A stretch of 64,000 bases of DNA from RYN-133 sp963754285 (GCA_963754285.1 CAVWFN010000007.1:1090194-1154193); one strand, 5' to 3'; shown: positions 7,651 through 18,548, counted from the stretch's first letter. Notes: a model not told the origin generated them from the sequence alone. Numbers and translations are program-made.

Positions 7651-8694
7651 TGCCGGCCTTCCACCAACTGACGGTCGAGCGGGTCGACGCGCTGACCGAT
7701 GACTCGGCCGCGGTTACCTTCAGGATCCCTGATGAACTTGCGAAAGAGTTCGCCTTCGCGCCCGGACAGTCGCTCACGCTTCGGCGCGGGGAAGAACGCC
7801 GCTCGTACTCGATCTGCGCACCGGTCGGTCGGCTCCCGCGCATCGGCGTTCGCGAGGTTCCTGGCGGGGCGGTGTCGGCGTGGCTCGTCCGCACCGTTCG
7901 CGCCGGCGACGTCATCGACGTGCAGACCCCGAGCGGATCGTTCACACCGGAGCTCGGGTTCGCCGGCACACCACGTCCTCATCGCGGCCGGTTCGGGCAT
8001 CACCCCGATGATGTCGATCGCCGCGTCCGTGCTCGCGGCGAACGCCGAGTCGACCGTGACGTTGTTCTACGGCAACCGGCGCACCGATTCGGTGATGTTC
8101 GCCGACGAGGTGTCCGACCTGAAGGACGCCTACCCGGCCCGCATGCGCCTGGTCCACGTGCTCAGCCGTGAGGCGCAAGAGGTCGAGTTGTTCAACGGCC
8201 GCCTCGACGCGGCCAAGTTGCGCACCCTGCTGCCGGTCACCGTCGACGTCGACGCCGTCGACCACTGGTGGCTGTGCGGCCCGTTCGGCATGGTCACCGA
8301 TGCGATGGACGTGCTCAGCGACCTGGGCGTCGAACGCAGCCGTATGCACCGCGAGTTGTTCTACGTCGAACCCGAGCCGCCGGCCGAGGTGCACCACGTC
8401 GACGCGGTTGCCGGGCCCGGTGCCGAGGTCACCGTCGTGCTCGACGGCCGCAGCAGCACCGTGACCGTCGCACCGGACACCGCGATCCTCGACGCAGCGC
8501 AGAAGTCGCGTCCCGATCTGCCGTTCGCCTGCAAGGGCGGAGTGTGCGGCACATGCCGTGCGCTCGTCCGCGACGGCGAGGTCACGATGCGCCGCAACTA
8601 CGCACTCGAGGACGACGAGGTCGAAGCCGGCTACGTCCTGACGTGCCAGGCATTGCCGATCAGCGACACGATCACCGTCGACTACGACGCGTAG
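7650..8694 (+). pseudogene. paaE: 1,2-phenylacetyl-CoA epoxidase reductase PaaE, frame broken by one base
   Basis: PaaE passes electrons from NADPH through FAD and a [2Fe-2S] centre to PaaA. The N-terminal flavin domain (residues 1-105, with RSYSICAP as FAD site) is in one frame; at about 7968 (GGCACAC) a +1 shift occurs, and the NADPH domain (AAGSGITPMMS) and plant-type ferredoxin domain follow. In the corrected frame the cluster ligands are Cys294, Cys299, Cys302 and Cys332. Deleting one base gives a normal 347-residue protein. All functional motifs survive, which argues for a sequence error. It overlaps paaD and is 10 bp from paaK. Confidence 0.87.
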
Positions 8695-8704
8695 GGGGAC
8701 GACC

Positions 8705-10009
8705 GTGCAGGACCGCACACCCGGACCGGACGACCTCGATCCGATCGAACGCGCGTCGATCGACGAACTGCGCGGCCTGCAGCTCGAACGCCTGCAATGG
8801 TCGCTGCGGCACGCCTACGACAACGTGCCGCATTATCGCCGGGCCTTCGACGAGAAGGGCGTGCATCCGGACGACTGCAAGTCACTCGATGATCTCGCGC
8901 TGTTCCCCTTCACCGCTAAGGCAGACCTGCGCGAGAACTACCCGTTCGGGATGTTCGCCGTGCCGCAGGCGCAGGTGTCACGCATTCATGCCAGCAGCGG
9001 CACCACGGGCCGCCCGACCGTCGTCGGATACACCGCCGACGACATCCGCACGTGGTCGAGCGTGATGGCCCGCTCGATCCGCGCCAGCGGTGGGCGACCG
9101 GGCGACAAGGTGCACGTCGCATACGGGTACGGCCTGTTCACCGGCGGGCTCGGTGCGCACTACGGCGCCGAAGCTCTCGGCTGCACCGTGATCCCGATTT
9201 CGGGTGGCATGACCGAACGTCAGGTCACGCTGATCCGCGACTTCGAGCCCGACGTCATCATGGTGACGCCGTCCTACATGCTGGCCATCGTCGACGAGAT
9301 GGAACGCCAGGGCGTCGACCCGCGTGCGACGAGTCTGCAGGTCGGCATCTTCGGCGCCGAACCGTGGACCAACGACATGCGCCTCGAGATGGAACAGCGT
9401 CTCGACATGCACGCCGTCGACATCTACGGACTGTCCGAGGTGATGGGGCCCGGCGTCGCCAACGAATGCGTCGAGACCAAGGACGGACTGCACATCTGGG
9501 AGGACCACTTCTATCCCGAGGTGATCGATCCGGTCACCGGCGAGGTGCTGCCCGACGGCGCGGAAGGCGAGCTGGTCTTCACGAGCCTGACCAAGCAGGC
9601 GATGCCCGTCGTGCGCTACCGCACCCGCGATCTGACCCGGTTGCTGCCCGGCACCGCCCGCACGATGCGTCGCATGGAGAAGATCACCGGACGCACCGAC
9701 GACATGATCATCCTGCGTGGCGTCAACCTGTTCCCGACCCAGATCGAGGAGCTCATCCTGCGCACGCCGGCGCTGGCGCCGCACTTCCAGTGCGTGCTCT
9801 CGCGCACCACGCGCCTCGACGAGCTCACCGTGCGCGTCGAACGCCGCGCCGACGCCACGGCCGATGCGGGCGCCGACGCCGGCACCCAGCTGCGCACGCT
9901 GATCAAGAACACCATCGGAGTCTCTGTCGCCGTCGACGTCGTCGATCCCGACGGCGTCGAACGGTCGATGGGCAAGATGCGCCGCATCGTCGACAACCGC
10001 GACGGCTGA
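8705..10009 (+). CDS. paaK: phenylacetate-CoA ligase PaaK
   Basis: PaaK activates phenylacetate to phenylacetyl-CoA with ATP, the first step of the route. The 434-residue protein has the ANL-family P-loop SSGTTGRPT at 97-105, the adenine motif YGLSEVMGPG and the hinge region near KITGRTDDMIILRGVN leading to the small C-terminal domain. Length matches PaaK (430-440). GTG 8705 follows a GGGGGA site. It ends the rightward operon, so one unit encodes CoA activation, ring epoxidation and ring opening. The later beta-oxidation genes (paaF, G, H, J) are not in this window. Confidence 0.95.
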   Translation: MQDRTPGPDDLDPIERASIDELRGLQLERLQWSLRHAYDNVPHYRRAFDEKGVHPDDCKSLDDLALFPFTAKADLRENYPFGMFAVPQAQVSRIHASSGTTGRPTVVGYTADDIRTWSSVMARSIRASGGRPGDKVHVAYGYGLFTGGLGAHYGAEALGCTVIPISGGMTERQVTLIRDFEPDVIMVTPSYMLAIVDEMERQGVDPRATSLQVGIFGAEPWTNDMRLEMEQRLDMHAVDIYGLSEVMGPGVANECVETKDGLHIWEDHFYPEVIDPVTGEVLPDGAEGELVFTSLTKQAMPVVRYRTRDLTRLLPGTARTMRRMEKITGRTDDMIILRGVNLFPTQIEELILRTPALAPHFQCVLSRTTRLDELTVRVERRADATADAGADAGTQLRTLIKNTIGVSVAVDVVDPDGVERSMGKMRRIVDNRDG

Positions 10010-10091
10010 CGGCGGCCGGCCTTCCGCATCCCCGCCATCGGTGGTCAAATGATCCGCAACGTCCGTTTCGGCGTCTCACCGGGGTGACCAC

Positions 10092-11550
10092 ATGCGCCGT
10101 CTGTGCCTTGCCATCGTCGTCCTCACCTCTGCCGCGCTCGCGATTCCGGCGCTCGCCTCGGCGAGCACGGTGCGGCCTCGAACCGTTCTGACGCATCAGG
10201 GCGTCGTGACGCGGCAGGACGTGGCCAGCCGCGGGAAGTCCGAGACCGACACGGTCGTCGAACCCGATGTCGCGGTCGATCCGCGCAACCGCAACATCGC
10301 GGTCGCGGCGGCGCACGACTCGCGCTACGCGGACGGCGGCGCCGTCGACATCTCGGTGGCGTGGACGCGCGACGGCGGAGCGACCTGGCACCACAAGGCG
10401 GCGCCGGGCATCACCAAGGCAGTCGGCGGCATCTGGGACCGCGCGTCGGACCCGGTCGTCGCGTTCGGTCCGGACGGCACGGTCTACCTGTCGGTGCTCG
10501 CGTTCTCGGTGCACTGTCCGACCGCAGTGGTCGTGCTGCGGTCGACCGACGGCGGCCGGACGTGGAGCAAGCCGTTCTACGCCGACCGACGCACGAGCTG
10601 CGGATTCTCCGACGACAAGAACTGGCTCGTCGTGGACACGCACAAGTCGAGCCCGCACTACGGACGGCTGTACCAGTTCTGGACGCCGTTCATCACGCAC
10701 GGCAACAAGTTCATCGGCGACCCGCAGGCGGTGCGGTGGTCGGACGATCACGGCACGACCTGGAGCACGGCGCACTTCTTGACAGCGAAGGACCACGGGA
10801 CGCAGAACTCGCAGCCGATGATCTTGCCCAACGGGCACATCGTCGACACGTTCTACGACTACGGCAAGGGCCAGCGCACTCCGGACGCGGCTCCCAACGG
10901 TGGTGGTCCGCACCGCGTTCCCGACAGCGCTCGCGTGGCGCCGATCAACGCGGCCGGGCCGATCGACTCGGTCGTATCGACCAACGGTGGTGCGACGTGG
11001 TCGGCCGAGCACGAGGTGGTCAACAACGGCGGCGGCTACGCCGACGGTGTGCGGTGCTGCCTGTTCGGCGCCGACATCGATGCGGTGACGCATCGGATGT
11101 ACGTCGCTTACGAGGGCGGTGTCGGCACCACCGACCCGGTCTACCTGACCTTCTCCGACAACGGGCTGGACTGGTCGTCGCCGATCCGTGTCTCGCGCGG
11201 TGACGTGAGCGGTGTGCAGCGGGTCAACGTCGACGTGGTCGCGCGCGCCGGACGGGTGTACGTCGGCTACGGCACACGCACGAAACCCGATCAGAGCGGC
11301 GGATTCGTCCAGCAACAGCTCTCGACGTCCGGCAACGGCGGGCTGCTCGTTCGGACCGCCCATCTCGATCGGTCCGCGGTCGGTACTGAAGTACGCGGCG
11401 CGGGCGGAGGGGTACTTCCCGGGCGACTACATCGGCGAGGCGATCGCGCGGGATCGGCTCTACATGGTGTGGGCCGTGTCGTCGAAGCCACCCGCGTCCT
11501 CGTCGTCGAAGTACCACCAGGTGATCTACGGCGCGACGCTGCGTCCCTGA
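10092..11550 (+). pseudogene. secreted BNR/Asp-box (sialidase-like fold) protein, frame broken by one base
   Basis: A signal peptide of about 24 residues (hydrophobic core LCLAIVVLTSAALAIPAL, cleavage near ALASAS) precedes a beta-propeller protein. At least four Asp-box repeats are visible (TRDGGATW, STDGGRTW, SDDHGTTW, STNGGATW). The Arg triad of true sialidases is not evident, so enzymatic activity is doubtful. At about 11380 the frame shifts by +1; the last 54 residues, with YFPGDYIG typical of this family, continue in the other frame to TGA 11548-11550. Corrected length is about 485 residues. It has its own GGGGTGA ribosome-binding site after paaK. Confidence 0.8.
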
Positions 11551-11569
11551 GTTGGATGTGACGTGTCAC

Positions 11570-11575
11570 TAAGCT
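11570..11575 (+). promoter_or_regulatory. -10 hexamer of a probable leaderless MFS transcript
   Basis: TAAGCT lies exactly 6 nt before the GTG start at 11582, where transcription would begin at or next to the start codon. No ribosome-binding site precedes the GTG. The same arrangement recurs before purQ, fadD and the HAD gene in this window. Confidence 0.5.
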
Positions 11576-11581
11576 CGCGGA

Positions 11582-13003
11582 GTGGCCGAAGCAACCCTCA
11601 CTGAGCCCGACAGGACGTCGTCGGCCCGAGCCCGGCTCGAGGTGCTCGTCGTCGGCCTTGCCGCGTTGATGGTGTCGCTGTCACAGTCGCTGCTCGTCCC
11701 GGTGCTGCCGATCCTGCCCGCTCAGCTGCACACCTCGGCCGCCAACGTCGAGTGGCTGCTGACCTCGACTCTGCTCGTGGGCGCGGTCGCCGTGCCGACG
11801 TTCGGCCGTCTCGGTGACATGTTCGGAAAGCGACGGTTGTTGCTGGTCGCGGTCGGCGCGCTCACCGTCGGGTCGCTGCTGGACGCGGTGACGAGCAATC
11901 TCGGACTGCTGATCGTCGGACGGGCGATCCAGGGCGCGTCGCTTGCCGGCATCCCGCTCGGCATCAGCCTGCTCAGTTCGCTGCTGCCGCGTGAACGCGT
12001 GCCGTCGGCGATCGCGCTGATCAGCGCGATGCTCGGCGTCGGCGGCTCGCTCGGGCTGCCGCTCGCCGGTGTCGTCGCCGAGCACGCCGACTACCACGTG
12101 CTGTTCTGGATCACGGCGATCGCCGGGGCCGTCTCACTCGCGGCGACTGTGCTCGTCGTCCCGGAAGCAGCCGGACGGGCCGGCGGACGCGTCGACGTCG
12201 TCGGCACCGGCGTGCTCACCGTCGCGCTGGTCGCCCTGTTGCTGCCGCTTGCCCAAGGCAGCGAGTGGGGCTGGTCGTCGTTGCGCACGGTCGGGTTGCT
12301 GGTCGCCGCCGTCGTGCTGCTCGCGATCTTCGTGGCGTACGAGTTGCGCGTGCGCGACCCGCTCGTCGACATCCGCGCCACGATGCGCCGCCCCATCGTG
12401 CTCACCAACGTGGCGTCGATCCTGTTCGGCTTCGCCCTGTTCGCAAGCCTGATCGGCACGGCGTCCTACGTGGAGGCGCCCGCGGCCAGTGGCTACGGTT
12501 TCGGTTCGTCCATCGTCGTCGGCGGGTTGTGCCTGCTGCCGAGCGGGCTGGTGATGTTGCTGCTGTCCCCGCTGGCGGCGCGCCTGATCAATGCGTGGGG
12601 AGCGCACCGGACCCTCACCCTCGGTGGCGTCCTGCTCGCGCTCGGCTGGATCAGCCGGATCGTCTTGACGGGAGCGATCTGGGAGGTCGTGGTCGGTACG
12701 ACGATCGTCGGTGCCGCGACCGGGATCGGCTACGCGACGATGCCCGCGCTGATCAACCGGAACACCCCGCGAACCGAGATCTCGGCCGCCAACGGGCTCA
12801 ACTCACTCGCGCGCTCGTTCGGCAGCAGCCTGGCCAGCGCGGTGGGCGGCAGCATGCTCACGGCGAGCACGATCGTCGTCGCCGGCGTCGCCCTGCCCTC
12901 GCTGGGTGCGTACCGCGCGCTGTTCGCCGCGTGCGCCGTTGCTGCCGGACTCGCCGCCGTCGCTGCGCTGTTCATCCCGCACGGCACCGACGCCCACGCC
13001 TGA
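11582..13003 (+). CDS. MFS drug/solute exporter of the EmrB/QacA (DHA2) type
   Basis: A 473-residue integral membrane protein with many hydrophobic segments spread over its whole length, consistent with 12-14 helices. The MFS signature between helices 2 and 3 reads GRLGDMFGKRRLLL (about residue 76), and RAIQGASLAGIPLG is the helix-4 motif of proton antiporters. The family exports drugs, dyes or metabolites using the proton gradient. The start is GTG 11582 without a ribosome-binding site. It is a lone gene ending at a large bidirectional hairpin shared with pgm. No adjacent regulator gives a clue to substrate. Confidence 0.88.
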   Translation: MAEATLTEPDRTSSARARLEVLVVGLAALMVSLSQSLLVPVLPILPAQLHTSAANVEWLLTSTLLVGAVAVPTFGRLGDMFGKRRLLLVAVGALTVGSLLDAVTSNLGLLIVGRAIQGASLAGIPLGISLLSSLLPRERVPSAIALISAMLGVGGSLGLPLAGVVAEHADYHVLFWITAIAGAVSLAATVLVVPEAAGRAGGRVDVVGTGVLTVALVALLLPLAQGSEWGWSSLRTVGLLVAAVVLLAIFVAYELRVRDPLVDIRATMRRPIVLTNVASILFGFALFASLIGTASYVEAPAASGYGFGSSIVVGGLCLLPSGLVMLLLSPLAARLINAWGAHRTLTLGGVLLALGWISRIVLTGAIWEVVVGTTIVGAATGIGYATMPALINRNTPRTEISAANGLNSLARSFGSSLASAVGGSMLTASTIVVAGVALPSLGAYRALFAACAVAAGLAAVAALFIPHGTDAHA

Positions 13004-13006
13004 CCA

Positions 13007-13071
13007 CAGTGGTTAGTTCCGTCCTCAGTGGTCAGTTGTAACTGACCACTGAGGACCCGAACCAACCACTG
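13007..13071. terminator. 65-nt near-perfect hairpin, bidirectional terminator
   Basis: Between the convergent MFS and pgm genes, a perfect 17-bp inner stem (13021-13037 with 13040-13056, 2-nt loop) is continued by a GTTC/GAAC pair and a perfect 8-bp outer stem (13007-13014 with 13064-13071). The arms contain a repeated motif CAGTGGT[T/C]AGTT, twice direct and twice inverted. Its position suggests transcription termination for both genes. There is no strong T-run. Confidence 0.8.
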
Positions 13072-13100
13072 TCGGACGGGACGGGACGGTCAATCCCCGG

Positions 13101-14748
13101 TCAATCCCCGAGAGCGGCCGCGACGATCTCGCGGGCCTCGTCCTGGATCTCCTCGAGATGATCAGGTCCCTTGAACGATTCGGCGTAGAGCTTGTAGACG
13201 TCCTCGGTGCCGGACGGACGCGCGGCGAACCAGCCGTGCTCGCTCACGACCTTCAACCCACCGATGGGCGCATCGTTGCCCGGCGCCTTCGTCAGCTTGT
13301 CGACGATCTTGTCGCCGGCGAGGGTGTCGGCGCTGACGTCGTCGGGGGAGAGCTTCGCCAGTGCGGCCTTCTGCTCGCGCGTCGCGGGCGAGTCGACGCG
13401 GGCATATGCCGGGTCACCGTGCTGCTCGACGAGACCGGCGTACAGCTGCGACGGCGATTGTCCGGTCACCGCGATGATCTCGGACGCGAGCAGGCACATG
13501 ATGATGCCGTCCTTGTCGGTCGTCCACACCGATCCGTCGCGCTGCAGGAACGACGCCCCGGCCGACTCCTCGCCACCGAACGCGACCGATCCGTCGAGCA
13601 GGCCGGGCACGAACCACTTGAAGCCGACCGGCACCTCGAGCAGCGTGCGTCCGAGCGACTCGGCGACGCGGTCGATCATCGACGAGCTGACCAGCGTCTT
13701 GCCGATCGCAGCATCGCCCGACCAGTCGCTGCGATGCGCGTACAGGTAAGAGATCGCGACGGCGAGGTAGTGGTTGGGATTCATCAGGCCACCGTCCGGC
13801 GTGACGATGCCGTGCCGGTCGGAGTCGGTGTCGTTGCCGGTCGCGACGTCGAACTTGTCGCTGCCCGAATCCATCGAGGCGATCAACGAGGCCATCGCCG
13901 ACGGCGACGAGCAGTCCATGCGGATCTTCCCGTCCCAGTCGAGCGTCATGAAGCGGAACGTCCGGTCGACGAGCGGGTTGACCACCGTCAGGTCGAGTCC
14001 GTAGCGCGACCCGATCTCACCCCAGTAGTCGACCGCGGCTCCGCCGAGCGGGTCAGCACCGATGCGGACGCCCGCCGAACGGATCGCGTCGAGATCGACG
14101 ATGCGTGGCAGTGCCCCGACGTAGGCATCGAGGAAGTCGTACTTCTGCGCAGCTGCACAGGGCCCGCGAGTACGGCACCCGGCGCACCCCGGCCAGCTCA
14201 GCAGCCATCAGTTCGTTGGCGCGGTCCTGGATCCACTTCGTGATCTCGGTGCCCGCCGGGCCGCCGTCGGGTGGGTTGTACTTGAATCCCCCGTCCGGTG
14301 GCGGGTTGTGCGACGGCGTCACGACCACCCCGTCCGCACGGTGCGCCGGCTTCGACTCGTTGTGGTCGAGGATCGCGCGTGACAGTGCCGGTGTCGGGGT
14401 GAAGCCGTCGCGGGCATCGATCAGCACGGTCACGTCGTTCGCGGCGAACACCTCGAGCGCCGATGCCGTGGCCGGCGCCGACAGCGCATGCGTGTCCGCG
14501 CCGAGGAACAGCGGTCCGTCGATGCCTTGCGACGCCCGGTATTCGCAGATCGCCTGACTGGTTGCGACGATGTGGTCCTCGTTGAACGTGTTCGTGAACG
14601 CCGACCCGCGATGTCCCGACGTCCCGAACGACACCCGCTGTTCCGGACGCGACGGATCGGGGTGCTGCGCGTAGTACGCGGTCACCAATTCGGCGATGTC
14701 GACGAGGTCTTCGGGTCCGGCGGGCTGTCCCGCACGCGGATCGGCCAT
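13101..14748 (-). pseudogene. pgm: phosphoglucomutase (alpha-D-glucose phosphate-specific), frame broken by one base
   Basis: The enzyme interconverts glucose 1-phosphate and glucose 6-phosphate, linking glycogen, trehalose and cell-wall sugar supply to glycolysis. The phosphoserine loop TPSHNPPPDGG places Ser146 at the position used in E. coli Pgm. The metal loop (DSDRHG), the sugar loop GGEESAG and the phosphate loop RPSGTED all follow. At about 14145-14152 the frame shifts by +1; correction gives about 548 residues, the normal length. The ATG at 14748 is 35 bp from the divergent amidase start. Confidence 0.87.
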
Positions 14749-14783
14749 ACCGCCATCCTGGCACCGCACTACGGTCTGTCCCT

Positions 14784-16162
14784 ATGGCCGCACCTGACCG
14801 CGCACCTGATCCAGCCCCCGACACCGCAACCGCCATCGCCGCCGCCGTGCGCGCCGGTGATCTCACGGCGCGCGCGGCGACCGAGGCCGCGCTCGCCCGG
14901 ATCGCCGAGCGCGACGCAGCGATCGGCGCGTTCCAGGTCGTGCGCACCGAGGCGGCACTGCGCGAGGCCGACGCGGTCGACCAGCGCGCGGACCGGTTCT
15001 CGCTGCCCCTGGCCGGCGTGCCGATCGCGATCAAGGACAACGTCGCCTGTCAGCGGCGAACCGATGCGGATCGGTTCGGCGGGCTCAGTCCGCAACGCCG
15101 AACGAGTTCGACCACGAGATCGTGCGTCGGTTGCGCCGGGCGGGCGCCGTCGTCGTCGGCCTGACCCGGGTGCCCGAGCTGTGCATCTTCGGCGCGACCG
15201 ATTCGAGCTTCGGGATCACCCGCAACCCGTGGCAGCTCGACCGCACACCGGGCGGTTCGTCAGGTGGCGCCGCGGCTGCGGTGGCCGCCGGGATGATCGC
15301 GGCGGCACACGGGAACGACGGCATGGGGTCGATCCGGATCCCGTCCGCCTGCTGCGGGCTCGTGGGCATCAAACCGGGGCTCGGTGTCGTGCCGTCCGAT
15401 CTCGGCAACGGGTCGTGGTTCGACATGTCCGAGAACGGCCCGCTCGCGACGACGGTCGCCGACTGCGCGCTGCTGCTGTCGGTGCTCGCGGCGCGCCCTG
15501 AGCTCGCCGAGCTCGAGCAGCCGCATGCATTGCGGATCGCGGTCTCGACCCGCAATCCGATCCAGGGTTTCCGGGTCGACAAGTCCTGGGCGGACGCGGC
15601 CGGCAGCGCCGCCACCGTGCTGCGCGAGGCCGGACACACCGTGCGGCAGGCCAACCCGCCGTACGGGCAGCGGGTCGGGCCGTCCTCGGTCGCGCGCTGG
15701 ATGGCCGGCACCGAGCTGGACGCCCGCACGCTCGCCGACCGCAGCAAGGTGGCGCGCCGGACGAGCGCGCACGCCTCGGCCGGCCGGCTCGTTCTTCGGG
15801 CCGGCTTTCCGAAGGACAAGGGCCGCGAGCAGTGGCGCCGCCGCGCCGAAGCGTTCTTCGCCGAGCACGACGTGCTCGTCACGCCGGCGCTGGCCCAGTC
15901 GCCGATCCAGGCGGTGGCGTGGTCCGAACGCGGCTGGCTCTCGAACGTGCTCTCGAACGTGCGCTACGCACCGTTCGCCTCGCCCTGGAACCTCGCCGGC
16001 TGGCCCGCGATGGCCGTCCCGACCGGCATCGGCGCCGACGGCCTGCCGCGCGCGGTGCAACTCGTCGCCCGCCCGGGCGGTGAGTCGACCCTGCTCGGGC
16101 TCGCCGCGCAACTCGAGCAGCGGCGCCCGTGGCAGCGCACAGCTCGCCAGTCGGGTGACTAG
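14784..16162 (+). pseudogene. amidase-signature-family hydrolase, frame broken twice
   Basis: The protein belongs to the amidase signature family (Ser-cisSer-Lys triad). Lys84 in PIAIKDNV and the GGSSGGAAAAVAAG segment are present. Two +1 shifts, at 15048 (T after GTCGCC) and at 15081-15083 (extra G in GGG), interrupt residues about 88-105; correcting both gives a continuous 458-residue amidase with the usual VAVSGEPM and PNEFDHEIVRRLR stretches. The substrate amide is not predictable. TACGGT lies 8 nt before ATG 14784, a leaderless arrangement. It converges on the 16159-16683 gene with a few bases of overlap. Confidence 0.8.
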
Positions 16163-16683
16163 TGGTTCTCGCGCCCCAGGTCGAGCGGCGCGACCTCGTC
16201 GACGACGACCGCATCGACCACCCGCTCGTCGTCCGTCCGCCTCGGCTGGTGCGGTGTCGCCGGCGCTGACGGTTGCGGGCGCGTGATCGCGCGCAGCGTG
16301 TGCAGCCGCACGTCAGCGTGCACGGCCATCCCGTCGAGCTCGGTGCGCAGGGTCTTGAACACGCGGTCGTAGACGAGCCGTCGCGTCAGCCCGGGCGCGA
16401 GCGTGCCGGCCAGCCCGGCAATGCGACCGCCGCGAGCGGTCGCGAGTTCGAGCGGATTCAGCACCTCGATGGTGATCAGCCGCCGGTTGCGCTCGCTGAC
16501 GCCCGGCGGACGGGGCGCCTCGAACACCTCGACCGCGCCGCCGTCCGGCGGGCGGGGACGCAGCCGGCGCACGAGCACAAGCGCGGTGACGACGTTGGTG
16601 ACCAGCAGAACGATGACCAGCGCGAGCACCCGTCCGACGCTACGGGACGCGCAACGGCCCCGGGTCCGGGTGCACCGACGCAT
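16159..16683 (-). CDS. membrane-anchored protein of unknown function
   Basis: The 174-residue protein begins with an Arg-rich stretch, followed at about residues 18-39 by one strong hydrophobic segment (VLALVIVLLVTNVVTALVLV). The remainder is soluble and predicted by its residue pattern to be alpha/beta (VSERNRRLITIEVLNPLEL), ending in an acidic tail. No family is recognised with confidence. The ATG overlaps the TAA of the upstream GTPase gene by one base, so the two are co-translated. That coupling is the only clue to function. Confidence 0.65.
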   Translation of the reverse strand: MRRCTRTRGRCASRSVGRVLALVIVLLVTNVVTALVLVRRLRPRPPDGGAVEVFEAPRPPGVSERNRRLITIEVLNPLELATARGGRIAGLAGTLAPGLTRRLVYDRVFKTLRTELDGMAVHADVRLHTLRAITRPQPSAPATPHQPRRTDDERVVDAVVVDEVAPLDLGRENH

Positions 16684-18548
16684 TACCGTGGCATCGCGCG
16701 GAACCACTCCTGCCGGTTGCGGGGATCGACGCCGGTACGCGGCCGCACGGGCGGCGGCGACTCGGTCACCGGCGCGTAGTGGTCGAACTCGGTCTGCAGG
16801 ATCGCCTCGCCGCCGGTCAGGTCCGGTAGCCGGCTTGCCAGTTCGGCCACCCGGGCCGATCGGACGTGCCCGCGATAGCGCGTCCAGCCGTTGACGGTGA
16901 CCGACTCCGAGGTCGTCGCACCGAGACGGCCGAGCAGCGCGGACAGCGCGCTGACCAGGCGTTCGGGGAACTCGAGCTCGAAGCGGTCGATCGGCTCGCA
17001 CACCCGGGTGCGTGCTTCGTCGAGCGCCGCTGTCACCACGACGGGCGCCAGGTAGCGGAAGTCGGCGCCCACGCTCGACATCGCCTTGTTGAACTTCTGG
17101 TGTGCGTGGCTCTGTCGCGGGGCGTAGTGCGACGCGGTCATCGTCACGACGCAGTCGGTGACTGCCCACCCGAAGCGGCCGTGCTGAAGTGCCGCGCGAA
17201 CGCCCTCCTCGGTCGCGGCGATGAAGGCCGGTGGCAGGTGGCCGCGTTCGACGCCCGGCGAGAACTCGATGCCGTGCCCGACGGGTGCCGCGTCGATCCG
17301 CAGCCCGATCGTGGCGAGGTAGGGATTCTCGCCCACGCCGATTTCGTCGAGCGCGCTGCCGGTCGAGACGACGCGCTCGATGCAGACGGTGCGGGTGCCG
17401 CGAAAGCATACGGCGACGCCGAAGCGCTCTTCGAGCAGCGCACCTATGACTTCTTTCTGCACCTCACCGTGCAGGCTCAGCGCGCAGTCGTCCTCGTCCC
17501 GCCGCAGGTCGATGAGCGGGTCCTCGTCGGCGAGTTCGGTGAGGGCGGCGAACAGCGTGCCACGCTGCGTCGCATCGATCGGTTCGACGAGTGCCTGCAG
17601 CGTGGGTGGCGCGAAGGGACGCACCGCGCGCGGCGGCACAGCGCCGATCGTGTCGCCCACGCGCCACGTGGACGGACCGCGAACGACCACGATCTCGCCA
17701 GGCCGGCCCACCGAGTCGCTGCGCAGGCCACCCGTGCGACTCACGCCGAGCTCGGTCACTCGTTGCGGCCTCGCGTCGCCGATCGCGATCCGGTCGCGAA
17801 CGCGCAGTTCGCCGCGCCACATGCGCAGCCAGGTACGCCGCCCGCGCTCGTCCCGATCGACCGCGAACACCGTCGCAGCGAGTGGACCCTGCTCGCTCCG
17901 CGGGCGAGGCAGGACACGCGTCATCACGCGCCGCAGCTCGGGCACGCCGGCGCCGGTGATCGCCGATCCGTGGACGAGGGGAGTGACAGTACGGCGCTCG
18001 ACCTCGCGTCGCACCACGGGATCGGCCTGCAGATCGATCCCGACGGCGCGAGCATCGCGCGTCCCGACCTCGATTGCCTGCGAGAGCGCGACGAATCGGT
18101 GGTCGAGACGAGCGCCGAGCTCACGGCTGACCCGGCCGGGGTCGGCTCCGGCGCGGTCGATCTTGTTCACGAACACCACGCACGGCACGCCGAGGCGTCG
18201 CAGTGCGCGCCACAACACGACGGTCTGCGGCTGCACGCCCTCGACCGCCGACACGACGAGCACGGCTGCATCGAGCACCGTGAGCGAGCGCTCGACCTCC
18301 GCGATGAAGTCGGGGTGGCCCGGGGTGTCGAGCAGGTTCACCGCGAGCTCGCCGAGCTCGAACGAGGTGACCGCTGCGCGGATCGTGATCCCGCGGCGGC
18401 GCTCGAGGTCCATCGAGTCGGTGCGGGTGGTGCCGTCGTCGACGCTGCCGAGCGCGTCGATGGCGCCCGCTTCGAAGAGCAGGCGCTCGGTGAGGCTGGT
18501 CTTACCGGCGTCGACGTGCGCGACGATGGCGAGGTTGAGCGAGGACAT
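16683..18548 (-). CDS. ribosomal-protection-type translation GTPase (TetM/OtrA-like)
   Basis: A 621-residue EF-G-like GTPase. Visible motifs are G1 AHVDAGKTS (10-18), G2 around GITIRAAV, G3 DTPGHPDF (74-81) and G4 NKID (128-131). The start MSSLNLAIVAHVDAG and the overall length (TetM proteins are about 640) fit tetracycline ribosomal-protection proteins rather than housekeeping EF-G (about 700). OtrA-like homologues are common in actinobacteria, and many are intrinsic rather than acquired. Resistance is therefore a possibility, not a conclusion. The chosen ATG at 18548 matches the family N-terminus. Confidence 0.85.
   Translation of the reverse strand: MSSLNLAIVAHVDAGKTSLTERLLFEAGAIDALGSVDDGTTRTDSMDLERRRGITIRAAVTSFELGELAVNLLDTPGHPDFIAEVERSLTVLDAAVLVVSAVEGVQPQTVVLWRALRRLGVPCVVFVNKIDRAGADPGRVSRELGARLDHRFVALSQAIEVGTRDARAVGIDLQADPVVRREVERRTVTPLVHGSAITGAGVPELRRVMTRVLPRPRSEQGPLAATVFAVDRDERGRRTWLRMWRGELRVRDRIAIGDARPQRVTELGVSRTGGLRSDSVGRPGEIVVVRGPSTWRVGDTIGAVPPRAVRPFAPPTLQALVEPIDATQRGTLFAALTELADEDPLIDLRRDEDDCALSLHGEVQKEVIGALLEERFGVAVCFRGTRTVCIERVVSTGSALDEIGVGENPYLATIGLRIDAAPVGHGIEFSPGVERGHLPPAFIAATEEGVRAALQHGRFGWAVTDCVVTMTASHYAPRQSHAHQKFNKAMSSVGADFRYLAPVVVTAALDEARTRVCEPIDRFELEFPERLVSALSALLGRLGATTSESVTVNGWTRYRGHVRSARVAELASRLPDLTGGEAILQTEFDHYAPVTESPPPVRPRTGVDPRNRQEWFRAMPR

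Noticed and set aside
16683..18548. Acquired tetracycline resistance island
   Set aside because: Only the GTPase gene is present, without mobile elements; such proteins are often intrinsic in actinobacteria.
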